A DNA stretch of 64,000 nucleotides from Candidatus Vesicomyidisocius sp. Agig_15_S12 (lineage in GTDB: Bacteria; Pseudomonadota; Gammaproteobacteria; PS1; Pseudothioglobaceae): the NCBI GenBank assembly GCA_021730225.1, contig CP072532.1, forward strand, positions 579,230 to 643,229. The letters are read 5' to 3'. The translations under genes and the position numbers were made by a program. Within the stretch, counting starts at the first letter, position 1; each line of letters begins with the position of its first letter. The notes below the pieces were generated by a model. It was not told where the DNA came from. It did no database searches and was given only the letters and a program-made list of their open reading frames with translations. Shown piece by piece: positions 33,545 to 43,681 of the stretch.

Positions 33545-34131
33545 TTGGTAAACTTTCAGGCACTATTTTAGAAAAAAACCCACCTGAAATATTACTTGAA
33601 GTAGATAAAATTGGCTATGAGATTTTATGCTCAATGTCAAGTTTTTATGCCATGGGTGATGAAGAACAACTCTCGTTATACACCCACTTATCAATCAAAG
33701 AAAACGCACATGTTTTATACGGTTTTGTTTCTAAAGATGAAAAAACCTTATTTAGAGAGTTGATTAGAATAAATGGTATTGGACCTAAAGCGGCACTAGC
33801 TATTTTATCTCATCTTGACATTCATTCACTAATAAAAGTTATTACAGATGGAAATGATGCTTTACTAGCAAAAACCCCAGGAATTGGCATAAAAACAGCA
33901 CAAAAACTCATTGTAGAACTTAAAGACCGTTTAGAAAAAATAAAATTAAACAGTGAAAATCATAAAAATATTCATATAAAATTCAATAAAAATCCTAACA
34001 TCAAACAAGCATCAGCTGCTTTACAAGCACTTGGATTTAAAGCTAGAGAATCTGAAAAAATGTTGTCTGTCATTAAAGACAACTCACTTTCAACTAAGGC
34101 ATTAATTCGACAAGCACTACAAAACAAATAA
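33541..34131 (+). CDS. ruvA: Holliday junction branch-migration protein RuvA
   Basis: Binds Holliday junctions and loads the RuvB motor. It is 196 residues: OB-fold domain I ([28 protein letters not shown]), helix-hairpin-helix domain II ([14 protein letters not shown] and [18 protein letters not shown]) and a C-terminal domain III for RuvB ([16 protein letters not shown]). The frame opens two codons earlier (TTG at 33535), but the ATG at 33541 fits. ruvB and ruvC, its normal operon partners, are absent from both sides. Confidence 0.95.
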   Translation: MIGKLSGTILEKNPPEILLEVDKIGYEILCSMSSFYAMGDEEQLSLYTHLSIKENAHVLYGFVSKDEKTLFRELIRINGIGPKAALAILSHLDIHSLIKVITDGNDALLAKTPGIGIKTAQKLIVELKDRLEKIKLNSENHKNIHIKFNKNPNIKQASAALQALGFKARESEKMLSVIKDNSLSTKALIRQALQNK

Positions 34132-34189
34132 TACTTAATTTATAAACACTCATAAAGTACAAGCTTACTATAGTCAAAGCATATTTACA

Positions 34190-36428
34190 ATGTTTATATC
34201 TTTGATATTTATACCCATACTAACATGGGCTCATCCTATGAATAAATTGGATCAAAATTATATTGATAAAGGTAAAAATTATATACCCAGAACACAACAT
34301 CTTGACAAGCAAGGGCATGCTAAATTTGTTAATCATCTAATTCTAACATCTTCGCCTTATTTATTACAACATGCTCATAATCCTGTTAATTGGTATGAAT
34401 TTTCAGATAAAGCCTTTGACAAAGCAAAACATGAAAATAAACCTATTTTTATCTCTATTGGCTACGCTACTTGTCATTGGTGTCATATAATGGAAAAAGA
34501 AAGTTTTGATAATATTGAAGTAGCAACATTTCTTAATCAATATTTTATTGCCATTAAGGTTGATCGTGAAATTCGCCCTGATATTGATAATGCCTATATG
34601 AATGTATCGCAATTATTAAACAGCTCTGGCGGATGGCCACTTAATGCAATTTTACTACCTAATGGTAAAGCGTTTTTTGCAGGTACTTATTTTACTAGAA
34701 AGAAACTGTTAGATATATTAGCACAAGTACAAAATTTATGGGAGAATAAAGCAGATGAGTTAAACAAACAAGCGAATAAAATTAGTCAAGCGATAAATCA
34801 AACAAAAGAAATATCTAAACAGATCGTTAATGATAATATTATTATTAAGTCGAAGCTATACTAAATAACTTTGATGAGCTGGAAGGGGGGTTTTGGACAA
34901 GCCCCTAAATTTCCACATGAATCTATATTACTATTACTCATCAACGAACAAAGACGAAATCCTAGTGAAAATAAATTAAATGCTATCACAACAACACTAG
35001 ATACAATGGCAAGTGGAGGTTTATATGATGTTATCGGTGGTGGATTTCATCGCTACTCAACAGATAACTCTTGGCTTGTACCGCACTTTGAAAAGATGTT
35101 GTACAATCAAGCACAACTTTCTCTCGTATATACTCGTGCTTATACATTAACAAAGAAACCTTTATATAAACGCATCTCTAAAAAAACTTTAGATTACACA
35201 TTGACAGAAATGCAAGATACTAGTAACGGGTTTTTCTCTGCTACTGATGCTGACTCTCAAAGCGAAGAAGGCATATTCTTTATTTGGTCAATTTATGAAT
35301 TAAGTACTATTTTTAATCAACAAGAGTTAAAACAATTCAAACAATGGTTTGATTTATCAAGTAATACCAATTTTAAGAAGGGTCATATTATCCGTTTTAA
35401 AAATATAAACAATATTAGTCCAAAAGACAACAAAATGATTAATATTTTATTAGATAAATTATACCAAATTAGAAATAAGAGACTTTCACCTCTTACGGAT
35501 AACAAAATATTATTATCATGGAATGCATTAATGGTTCAAAGCTTGCTTGAAGCAGGCGAAGCTTTTAATGAAGAGAAATACACTAAATTAGGAATAAACT
35601 TAGCCAATTACTTACATATTCATTTTAATAAGAATAACCAGCTTTACAGAGTATCAATTGACTCTAAACTTGGAACATTAGCACTATTCGAAGACTATGC
35701 TTATTTATCTGTATTTGACCAAACTAATGATAGAAAATGGCTTGATAGAGTTATTACTCTTGTTAATGTGATGAATCAAAAATTTTGGGATAAACAATAC
35801 CATGGCTTTAATATAAATCACAACACAAAATATTTAACCACAAACCAAAAAGAAGGTTTTGATGGTGCGATCCCATCTACAAACGCTATAGCCTATAAAG
35901 TTTTGACAAAACTAAGCAACAGAACTCATATTAATAATTTTAGTAGCAATTCAATTATTAAACTCCTTTGCTAAACAAATTAATCAAAATCCAAGTAGCT
36001 ATACTTCATTTATATTAGGTGTTAATAACCAATTAAATGGAGAAATGAATCCTATTAAAACAATCTATAAAGGGTATATTCGTACATATTCTCACTTTCA
36101 TAATAATCAATTGTTAATCAACCTTGAACTACAACCACTTTGGCATATAAATTCTAATAAACCACTGCAAGATTCTTTAATTGCTACTAAAATTATCAAT
36201 ACTGATACTGATTATTGGACAATAAATCATATCATTTATCCACAAGGTGAACTAATTAATTTAGACTTTTCAAAAGAAAAAATTTCTATTTATAGAGATA
36301 AAATACAAATTCAAGTCGCCCTTATAAACAACACACAAAAATACCGCCCCCCCACTTTACAACTAACCTTGCAAGGTTGCAATAACAATGAATGTCTGGC
36401 ACCAAAGACTATTACCATACAACCTTAA
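34190..36428 (+). pseudogene. Frameshifted YyaL/DUF255 thioredoxin-domain gene with DsbD-alpha-like tail
   Basis: Three pieces of one protein. Piece 1 (34190-34864): signal-peptide-like start, then the DUF255 thioredoxin domain ([22 protein letters not shown] with cysteines at residues 95 and 98, GGWPLN). Its frame ends at TAA 34862. A second frame (about 34849-34890) reads [14 protein letters not shown], and the first frame resumes GFGQAPKFPHES after a six-G run (34885-34890). Piece 2 (glycosidase-like helical repeats) ends at TAA 35972. Piece 3, in a third frame from about 35946 (AIQLLNSFAKQI), ends in a domain with LELQPLWHINSN and LQGCNNNECLAPKT, like the DsbD N-terminal domain. Three frameshifts imply a recent pseudogene; all domains are otherwise well preserved. 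Confidence 0.85.
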
Positions 36429-37020
36429 CTAGAATAGTCTTTATTATTAACATAACCATCCAAATAGTAAGCAAAATTAACATTTATATATTGATATAAT
36501 ATATCATAGATATTTCTTTTATCTATTTGTACTCCATATAAAATATTAACCAAACCTCTTTATATGCCTTTCACCATATTCGTCAATTATTTTCTTTTCG
36601 ACAAAAATAACTTTTTTAAACTTAAAATAAACCATTTATTACTAGTACTATGATTGAATATATTAACAACCCATAATAACACCGAAACACCATAAAATAT
36701 TATAAAATTTTATAAAAAACAATTTAATTGTTATCATTTTTACCACTACAGAGTATTTGTTTATAAACAAACGAGATCTATATTGTGATAGTCGAAAAAT
36801 ATTTAATACGCCTACTTCTATTTAATAAATAAAAAATACTGAAAACTATACTAAACCATAATCTTTTATTAATATTAGTCCCTATTGAGGTTTATGAAGC
36901 TAGAAGCTACTTTACGTTTATTTTTTTTCTAATTACAGAACAATTTGAAAAAAAATAACACAAAATGCTAATTAAACAAGTAAAATATTTAGTACATAGC
37001 GCTTTTTTAATAAATTTTAG
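36429..37020. other. Gene-free spacer between the broken yyaL gene and the RND pump
   Basis: About 590 very AT-rich bases between convergent units. I saw no ORF of note, no RNA gene and no terminator with a stable G+C stem on either strand; no recognisable protein fragment either. Confidence 0.6.
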
Positions 37021-40000
37021 TTATTTACTCAAAAGTTTTTTTAACCAAATAACTAACTCATGATTAATTAAATACAAGCAAGGTAATAGAACAAGTGTCA
37101 TCAACGTTCCAAATAACAAACCATAACCCAATGAAAGTGCCATAGGTTGTAAAATAAAATCTGTACCGCCAATGCCATAAGCAAGTGGCATTACACCTGC
37201 TAAGGTGGTTAATGTTGTTAACACAACAGCACGCAATCGGTCTTTTGCACCTTGAACAACCCATTTATGAATACTCATGGTAGATGTAAGTTTTGCCTTT
37301 AAATAGTTCAGATGAGCAACCATTATTAAAGAATCGTTCACAATAACTCCTACTAATGCCAATGTACCCAATATTGCAAAAAAACTAAGTGTTTCTCCAT
37401 GAAGAAAAAAGGCCCAGATAACACCAATAATAGAAAAAGGCACAGCAATTAAAACTAATATCGGTTGTGAATAAGAATTAAACAATAAAATTAATAATAA
37501 AAATATAGAAAAAATTGCCATGATAAATGCCTCTTTAAAACTATCCATTGCCTCTTTTGTATCTTTATTTCCTCCTTCGCTAGTCATCTGAATTGCAGGA
37601 TACTTACTAACTAAATCTAACTGTTTAAGCGCTTGACTGATAACTTCACCAGAAGTAGTTATTTCATCATCAACACTACCACTAAGCATGACTGAACGCT
37701 GACCATTAAAATGATTAAAGTTCGGCTCTCCTTTAATTTTTTTCAATGAAGCAAATTGCTTAAATGGTATGGGACGACCTTGGCGGTTGTTTATTTTTAG
37801 TAATGTTAGAAAATTATTTGACTGTTTATCACTACCTAAATAAATTCTAAAATAAACATTATTATTGCCATAACGTACGCTAGTGACATTAGTACCTGTA
37901 AAAACTGCCTTTAAATAATCATCAACTACTGAAAAATCAACATCAAATCTAGACATTTTTTCAAAATCAATCACAACTTCAATGCGTATTTTTCCTGATT
38001 CATCATCTCGCTCAATGTTATCTATTCCATCAATACCTAATAATATTCTCTCTAAAGCATCAGCAGCATTCTGACGTTGGATATTATCACTACCTACTAA
38101 ATTTATTTCCACATCTTCGCTTTGTGATGGACCTGGTCTACTTATTGAGAACTTTAGTTCTTGTGCAAATTTTATATCCTTAACACGTTCTTTTAACTTA
38201 GCAAGTAAAGATTTAGATGTTTCTACTCTTGTACTAGAAGGTACTAGTTCAATACTAAACTTAGCTACATTAGTAAAATAATGACCAATATTATTGGTTA
38301 ATGAATCTAAATCCTCGCCCACAACTTCTATAATAATTTTCTCTACTTGTTTAGAAATAGACTCTGTTCGTTGTAAAGAAGTACCAATAGGCATATCTAA
38401 TCTTGCATCAATACTATCTGCCCCCACTGTAGGAAATTGTACATACTTCATCTGAGTTTTGGCAAAATACAAAGAACCTATAAGAACAATACTAAAAATA
38501 AAAACAACACTATAACGCCATTTCAATACTTCTGTTAAAAAACCTTCAAACCAATCTTCAATACGTATAAACCATATTTTTCCTTTGGTTTTCTCATCAC
38601 TACTGGCAAGATGTGCTGGTAATGCCAAACTAATCTCTAAAAAAGAAAGAGTCAAAGAAAAAATAACTACTAAAGGAATGACATAAATAAATTTACCCAT
38701 TGTTCCGCCCATAAAAAACATCGAAGAGAAAGCCAAAATAGTGGTCAAAATTGTTGTTATCACAGGCGCAATAACACGCTTAAATCCTAGTACAGTAGAC
38801 TCATATCTATCTTTTCCTAACTGCTTATAATGATGTATACTTTCTGCCACTACAATACTATCATCTACTACAATACCAAGTATTAAAATCATTGCAGCTA
38901 GCGAAACAAGATTAATAGTCTCACCTGTTACACCTAATAAAGACACCGTGCCTAAAAGAGATACTGGTAAACCAATTGATACCCAAAAAGCCGTTTTAAA
39001 CGATAAAAATAAAGCCAAAATGATTAGCACTAACAGTAAACCAATTAAACCGTTATTGGTTACAATATTAAGTCTATTACGAACATGCTTAGATTCATCT
39101 GATGAATAAAAAAATTTCAAACTAGTTGGATATTTAGCTTTTAACTCCAATACTTTGTCTTTGACTAAATCAACCGTAGTAATTACATCCGCATGTTCTT
39201 GTTTACGGATTCTCAAAATAAAACCTTTGGTACCATTAACACGAATAATAGAAGTCTCTTTTTTGTTTCCACTAGTAATTTTTGCAATATCTTTTAAACG
39301 AATAACAGGTCCATCAAAAGTTGATTTAATAATCACATTACTAACAGCTTCAATCTCATTAAACTTAGCTAAAACAACAATAGTTTTTTCATTAATATCA
39401 TTATTATTACCAACAGTGTAACGTTTGTTACGATTTTTAATCGCTTTGATTACTTGAGGCAAAGATAATTTATGTTGATATAAGCTATCAGGATTAACTT
39501 TAATTTGAATTTCACGATCAAGATAACCCTCTTTAATAACTTTTGAAACACCTTTAACTAACGCCAAAGATTCACTCATATCATCAACAATATCCCTTAA
39601 TACTTGGTAGGACAGGTTATCACTACTAATATTAATTTTTAAAATACTTTTAAGTGAATTTTTCTGGTCAACTATCCAGGGGAAACCATTAACCTCTTCA
39701 GGTAATGACTTAATACGATTAACTACATTTCTAATTTCTTGTTTTAATGGCTCAATATCATCTACATCTTGGGAAAGTGTTATGATAATACTAGACTCCC
39801 CCTCTTTAGAAGTTGAACTAAATTTATCAATCCCTGAAATGCTTCTCAACTCGTCTTCAATTAGATTAGTGACATTCTGCTCAACATCTTCAGGAGAAGC
39901 GCCAGGATATGTGGTTACAATAGTCATTACTTCAAAATCTACAGCTGGAAATTTATCCCTTTGAATACTATTTAAAGTAAAAAGACCAAGCACAATAATG

Positions 40001-40062
40001 GAGATTGTCAAAACCAATGCTAGCTTCTTCTGTTTAACAAAAAAGATAAGAATGTTGTCCAT
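37021..40062 (-). CDS. RND-family efflux permease (AcrB/HAE1-like)
   Basis: A proton-driven inner-membrane exporter of 1013 residues. Standard duplicated layout: TM1 at about 13-30, a large periplasmic loop (PAVDFEVMTIVTTYPGASPEDVE), TM2-6 with proton-relay pair in GIVVDDSIVVAESIHHYK, TM7 near 520, second periplasmic loop, TM8-12 with VGVIVNDSLIMVAHLNY. Intact throughout. No membrane-fusion (adaptor) or outer-membrane partner gene flanks it; typA is 87 bases upstream on the same strand. Substrate cannot be read from sequence. Confidence 0.9.
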   Translation of the reverse strand: MDNILIFFVKQKKLALVLTISIIVLGLFTLNSIQRDKFPAVDFEVMTIVTTYPGASPEDVEQNVTNLIEDELRSISGIDKFSSTSKEGESSIIITLSQDVDDIEPLKQEIRNVVNRIKSLPEEVNGFPWIVDQKNSLKSILKINISSDNLSYQVLRDIVDDMSESLALVKGVSKVIKEGYLDREIQIKVNPDSLYQHKLSLPQVIKAIKNRNKRYTVGNNNDINEKTIVVLAKFNEIEAVSNVIIKSTFDGPVIRLKDIAKITSGNKKETSIIRVNGTKGFILRIRKQEHADVITTVDLVKDKVLELKAKYPTSLKFFYSSDESKHVRNRLNIVTNNGLIGLLLVLIILALFLSFKTAFWVSIGLPVSLLGTVSLLGVTGETINLVSLAAMILILGIVVDDSIVVAESIHHYKQLGKDRYESTVLGFKRVIAPVITTILTTILAFSSMFFMGGTMGKFIYVIPLVVIFSLTLSFLEISLALPAHLASSDEKTKGKIWFIRIEDWFEGFLTEVLKWRYSVVFIFSIVLIGSLYFAKTQMKYVQFPTVGADSIDARLDMPIGTSLQRTESISKQVEKIIIEVVGEDLDSLTNNIGHYFTNVAKFSIELVPSSTRVETSKSLLAKLKERVKDIKFAQELKFSISRPGPSQSEDVEINLVGSDNIQRQNAADALERILLGIDGIDNIERDDESGKIRIEVVIDFEKMSRFDVDFSVVDDYLKAVFTGTNVTSVRYGNNNVYFRIYLGSDKQSNNFLTLLKINNRQGRPIPFKQFASLKKIKGEPNFNHFNGQRSVMLSGSVDDEITTSGEVISQALKQLDLVSKYPAIQMTSEGGNKDTKEAMDSFKEAFIMAIFSIFLLLILLFNSYSQPILVLIAVPFSIIGVIWAFFLHGETLSFFAILGTLALVGVIVNDSLIMVAHLNYLKAKLTSTMSIHKWVVQGAKDRLRAVVLTTLTTLAGVMPLAYGIGGTDFILQPMALSLGYGLLFGTLMTLVLLPCLYLINHELVIWLKKLLSK

Positions 40063-40149
40063 AAACGTTTAATGAAAGAAATAACAGCAGTATACCATTA
40101 GCACTAATACTAATAATAAACAAGCAAAGTTACATTTTATTTAGATTTT

Positions 40150-41952
40150 TCATGTACCTTTTCGTTCATTTGCTGTTAATAAACGCTTGCGAATACGGAT
40201 ATTATGAGGTGTTACTTCTACTAATTCATCATTATCAATAAATTCTAGTGCTTTTTCTAGATCAAGTTTAATAGCAGGAATTAATGATACAGCTTCATCA
40301 GTACCTGATGCACGTACATTAGTCAAATGCTTTCCTTTCATGACATTAATCATTAAATCTTTATCACGTGTATGAATACCAACCACCATACCTTCGTAAA
40401 TATTAGTATTATGTTCTATAAAAAATTTCCCACTTTTCTGTAAATTAAAAATAGCGTAAGCGACTGCTTGTCCTTGATTCATAGAGATCAAAGAGCCATT
40501 AGAACGCTGACCAATTTCTCCTGGTTCTTGAGATTTGTAAGTATCAAAAATTGCATTCATTAAACCTGTGCCTGTCGTTGCTATTAAGAATTCTGTTCTA
40601 AAACCAATCAAACCCCGTGCAGGAATATTAAAGTCTAACCTTACTCTGCCATTACCATCTGGTATCATATTGGTTAGTTTAGCCCTTCGTTCACCTAATT
40701 TTTTCATCATAGTACCTTGATGTTGGATTTCTACATCAAGGCTTAAATCTTCGAATGGTTCACAAATAACGCCATCAATCTTTCTTAGAATAACTTGTGG
40801 ACGACCTACTGCTAACTCAAAGCCCTCTCTACGCATAGTTTCAATTAAAATTGACAAGTGTAATACACCACGACCTAAAACAACAAATTCAGATGGATCT
40901 GATGTATTTTCAACCCGAAGTGAAATATTATAAATTAACTCTTTATCTAGACGATCACGAATATTTCGTGAGGTGATAAATTTACCATCTTGTCCAGCAA
41001 ATGGCGAATCATTCACACGAAATGCCATAGAAACAGTTGGTTCATCCACACTCAAAGGAGGTAACGATTCAACAGTTCCAGGGTCACAAATAGTATCTGA
41101 AATTGAAATGTCTTTAATGCCTGTAATACATACAATATTACCTGCTTGTGCAGAATTAGTATCAATTTTATTCAACCCTAAAAATCCTTGCAAACTGGCA
41201 ATTTTTGCCTTACGCTCAACACCATCAACACCCACAACAACAACTTGCATATTCTTTTTAATCGTACCACGAGTAATACGACCTATACTAATAGAACCTA
41301 AAAATGAAGAATAATCAAGAGCAGTGATTTGCATTTGCAGTGGCGCATCAATATCAACTTCTGGTGCTTTAACCTGTTTCACAATAGTTTCAAACATAGG
41401 TGTCATATCACCTGAACGCACATCATCTTCTAATGAAGCATAACCATTAATACTTGAGGCATAAATAATTGGAAAGTCTAATTGCTTATCAGTCGCTCCA
41501 AGCTGATCAAATAAATCAAATACTTGACCAATTACCCAGTCAGGACGTGCTGCATCTTTGTCAATTTTATTAATAACGACAATCGGGTTCAAACCTTGCT
41601 CAAAAGCTTTCCTCGTCACAAAGCGTGTTTGTGGCATTGGACCTTCTTGTGCATCTACAAGTAAAAGTACACTATCAACCATAGACAAAATACGTTCTAC
41701 CTCACCACCAAAATCAGCATGACCCGGTGTATCTACAATATTAATATGATAATCATACCATTTAATTGCAGTATTTTTACTAGAAATAGTAATACCACGT
41801 TCTTTTTCAAGATCATCTGAATCCATCATTCGATCACTTGACTCAAAACGAGCGTCAAATGTTTGAGATTGCTCAAGTAATTTATCAACCAAAGTTGTCT
41901 TACCGTGGTCAACATGAGCAATAATAGCAATATTCCTTAATTTAGTATTCAT
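40150..41952 (-). CDS. typA: Ribosome-associated GTPase BipA/TypA
   Basis: EF-G-like GTPase binding the ribosome under stress and in 50S assembly. It is 600 residues: G1 [16 protein letters not shown]2 [12 protein letters not shown]3 [15 protein letters not shown]4 [10 protein letters not shown], then domains II, III, V and the TypA-specific C-terminal domain ([23 protein letters not shown]). Full length. Divergent from rlmE. Confidence 0.97.
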   Translation of the reverse strand: MNTKLRNIAIIAHVDHGKTTLVDKLLEQSQTFDARFESSDRMMDSDDLEKERGITISSKNTAIKWYDYHINIVDTPGHADFGGEVERILSMVDSVLLLVDAQEGPMPQTRFVTRKAFEQGLNPIVVINKIDKDAARPDWVIGQVFDLFDQLGATDKQLDFPIIYASSINGYASLEDDVRSGDMTPMFETIVKQVKAPEVDIDAPLQMQITALDYSSFLGSISIGRITRGTIKKNMQVVVVGVDGVERKAKIASLQGFLGLNKIDTNSAQAGNIVCITGIKDISISDTICDPGTVESLPPLSVDEPTVSMAFRVNDSPFAGQDGKFITSRNIRDRLDKELIYNISLRVENTSDPSEFVVLGRGVLHLSILIETMRREGFELAVGRPQVILRKIDGVICEPFEDLSLDVEIQHQGTMMKKLGERRAKLTNMIPDGNGRVRLDFNIPARGLIGFRTEFLIATTGTGLMNAIFDTYKSQEPGEIGQRSNGSLISMNQGQAVAYAIFNLQKSGKFFIEHNTNIYEGMVVGIHTRDKDLMINVMKGKHLTNVRASGTDEAVSLIPAIKLDLEKALEFIDNDELVEVTPHNIRIRKRLLTANERKGT

Positions 41953-42022
41953 GTATAGTAGGTTACTGTAAAAAAGATATTATTATCTCGTAAAATACTC
42001 TTCAATATTAGGAATTATTAAT

Positions 42023-42655
42023 ATGTCGAAAAAAGGCAGTTCAAAACGTTGGATGAGAGAGCATATAAACGACAAATTTGTTAAAAATGCAAAAAAAGCA
42101 GGCTATCGTTCTCGTGCTGTTTATAAACTTATAGAGGTAATTAATAAAGAGAAATTTATCAAACCAGGAAATAAGGTAATTGACCTTGGTGCCGCTCCTG
42201 GCAGCTGGAGCCAAATGGCAATAAAAGCTGTAGGCAAATCTGGCCAAGTTATTGCCAACGATATATTGAACATAAAACCCATTGATGGAATTGATTTTTT
42301 ACAAGGTGATTTCACTGACAATAGTGTTTATGAAGCACTTTTAAATCTCACTATAAATCAAAAAGTTAATGTTGTCTTAAGTGATATAGCACCAAATATG
42401 AGTGGTCAACCATCAGTTGATATTCCTAAATCTATGTACTTATGTGAACTAGCATTAGACATTGCAATTAAAAGCTTAATACCTTCAGGTTATTTTTTTG
42501 TCAAAGTTTTCCAAGGAGATGGATTTGATAGGTTTGTTAAATCTTGCAGGACTTCTTTCTCTCATGTCACCATTCACAAGCCAAAAGCTTCACGGGCAAG
42601 ATCTAAAGAAGTCTACTTGCTTGCAAATAAATTAAAGCCAGCTAAGTTGATGTAA
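42023..42655 (+). CDS. rlmE: 23S rRNA (uridine-2552 2'-O) methyltransferase
   Basis: FtsJ/RrmJ family, methylating U2552 of 23S rRNA. It is 210 residues. The basic N-terminus [23 protein letters not shown] site [15 protein letters not shown], catalytic lysine/aspartate context [11 protein letters not shown] and KVFQGDGFD, and [15 protein letters not shown] at the end are all present. The ftsH gene that usually follows is absent; ispB is downstream. Confidence 0.96.
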   Translation: MSKKGSSKRWMREHINDKFVKNAKKAGYRSRAVYKLIEVINKEKFIKPGNKVIDLGAAPGSWSQMAIKAVGKSGQVIANDILNIKPIDGIDFLQGDFTDNSVYEALLNLTINQKVNVVLSDIAPNMSGQPSVDIPKSMYLCELALDIAIKSLIPSGYFFVKVFQGDGFDRFVKSCRTSFSHVTIHKPKASRARSKEVYLLANKLKPAKLM

Positions 42656-42705
42656 GTATTGGTTTTGCCAATAACCCATAACTACGCATGTGTAAAATAA
42701 CTACT

Positions 42706-43677
42706 ATGAAAAATTTAAGTGATATTCAATCCCTTATAAAATCAGATTTACAAAAAACAGACGAAATACTCATTAATCGTTTAAGTTCAAATGTTGCTTT
42801 GATTAATCAAATGAGCCATTATATTATCCATGCTGGAGGTAAACGCTTACGTCCACTACTCTTATTACTTTGTGCACGCGCAACTGGATATCAAGGAACA
42901 CATCATTACCTTATGGCAGTAGTGATAGAATTAATTCATACTGCTACTTTACTACACGATGATATTGTTGATGAATCTAGCACACGCCGGGGAAAAGATA
43001 CTGTCAATAAAGTATGGGGTAACGCACCCAGTATTTTAGTAGGTGACTTTCTATATTCTCGTGCTTTTGAAATAATGATTGAGCCTAATTTAATGTCCAT
43101 TATGTATATTCTTTCTAAAACCACCAATAATATTGCTGAAGGTGAAGTGTTACAATTATTAAATTGTCAAAATGCTGAACTAACCGAGATTGAATATTAT
43201 GCAGTGATCAAACAAAAAACAGCATGTTTATTCCAAGCAGCAACCCAAATTGGCGGGCTATTATCAGATGTTAATAAAACCCAAGAAACTGCATTAAAAA
43301 ACTACGGCTTGCATCTTGGAAACGCTTTTCAGATTATTGATGATGTACTTGATTATGAGTCAGATGCGAAGACTATAGGTAAAGAAGTGGGTGATGATTT
43401 GAGTGAAGGGAAAACTACATTACCTATGATTTACGCACTTTCTCATACTTCTGGTAATGATAAACAACTTCTAAAAAACGCCATTAATCAAGCAGATAAT
43501 TCTAAAATAGTACAAGTGATTAAAATCTTACAATCGGTTAAAGCCTTCGATTATACTCGCAATCAAGCGTATAAATCAGCGCAACTTGCTAAACAATCAC
43601 TCAATCTAATACCTAACTCAGACTATAAGGATGCATTAATCTTATTGTGTGATCTTTCCTTACAACGTCAGTCATAA
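42706..43677 (+). CDS. ispB: Long-chain (octaprenyl-type) diphosphate synthase
   Basis: Trans-prenyltransferase making the ubiquinone side chain from isopentenyl diphosphate. It is 323 residues. First aspartate-rich motif LLHDDIVDESSTRRG, second FQIIDDVLDYESD, plus GGKRLRPLLLLL. The frame also opens at an ATG at 42688 (six codons earlier, MCKITT); the ATG at 42706 (MKNLSDIQ) fits the family better. Takes the MEP-pathway product of dxs/ispG. Confidence 0.94.
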   Translation: MKNLSDIQSLIKSDLQKTDEILINRLSSNVALINQMSHYIIHAGGKRLRPLLLLLCARATGYQGTHHYLMAVVIELIHTATLLHDDIVDESSTRRGKDTVNKVWGNAPSILVGDFLYSRAFEIMIEPNLMSIMYILSKTTNNIAEGEVLQLLNCQNAELTEIEYYAVIKQKTACLFQAATQIGGLLSDVNKTQETALKNYGLHLGNAFQIIDDVLDYESDAKTIGKEVGDDLSEGKTTLPMIYALSHTSGNDKQLLKNAINQADNSKIVQVIKILQSVKAFDYTRNQAYKSAQLAKQSLNLIPNSDYKDALILLCDLSLQRQS

Positions 43678-43681
43678 ATTC

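Noticed and set aside
34850..34900. Programmed frameshifting in the yyaL gene
   Set aside because: Two compensating shifts plus a third far downstream, with no shared slippery site or stimulator, fit mutation better than recoding.
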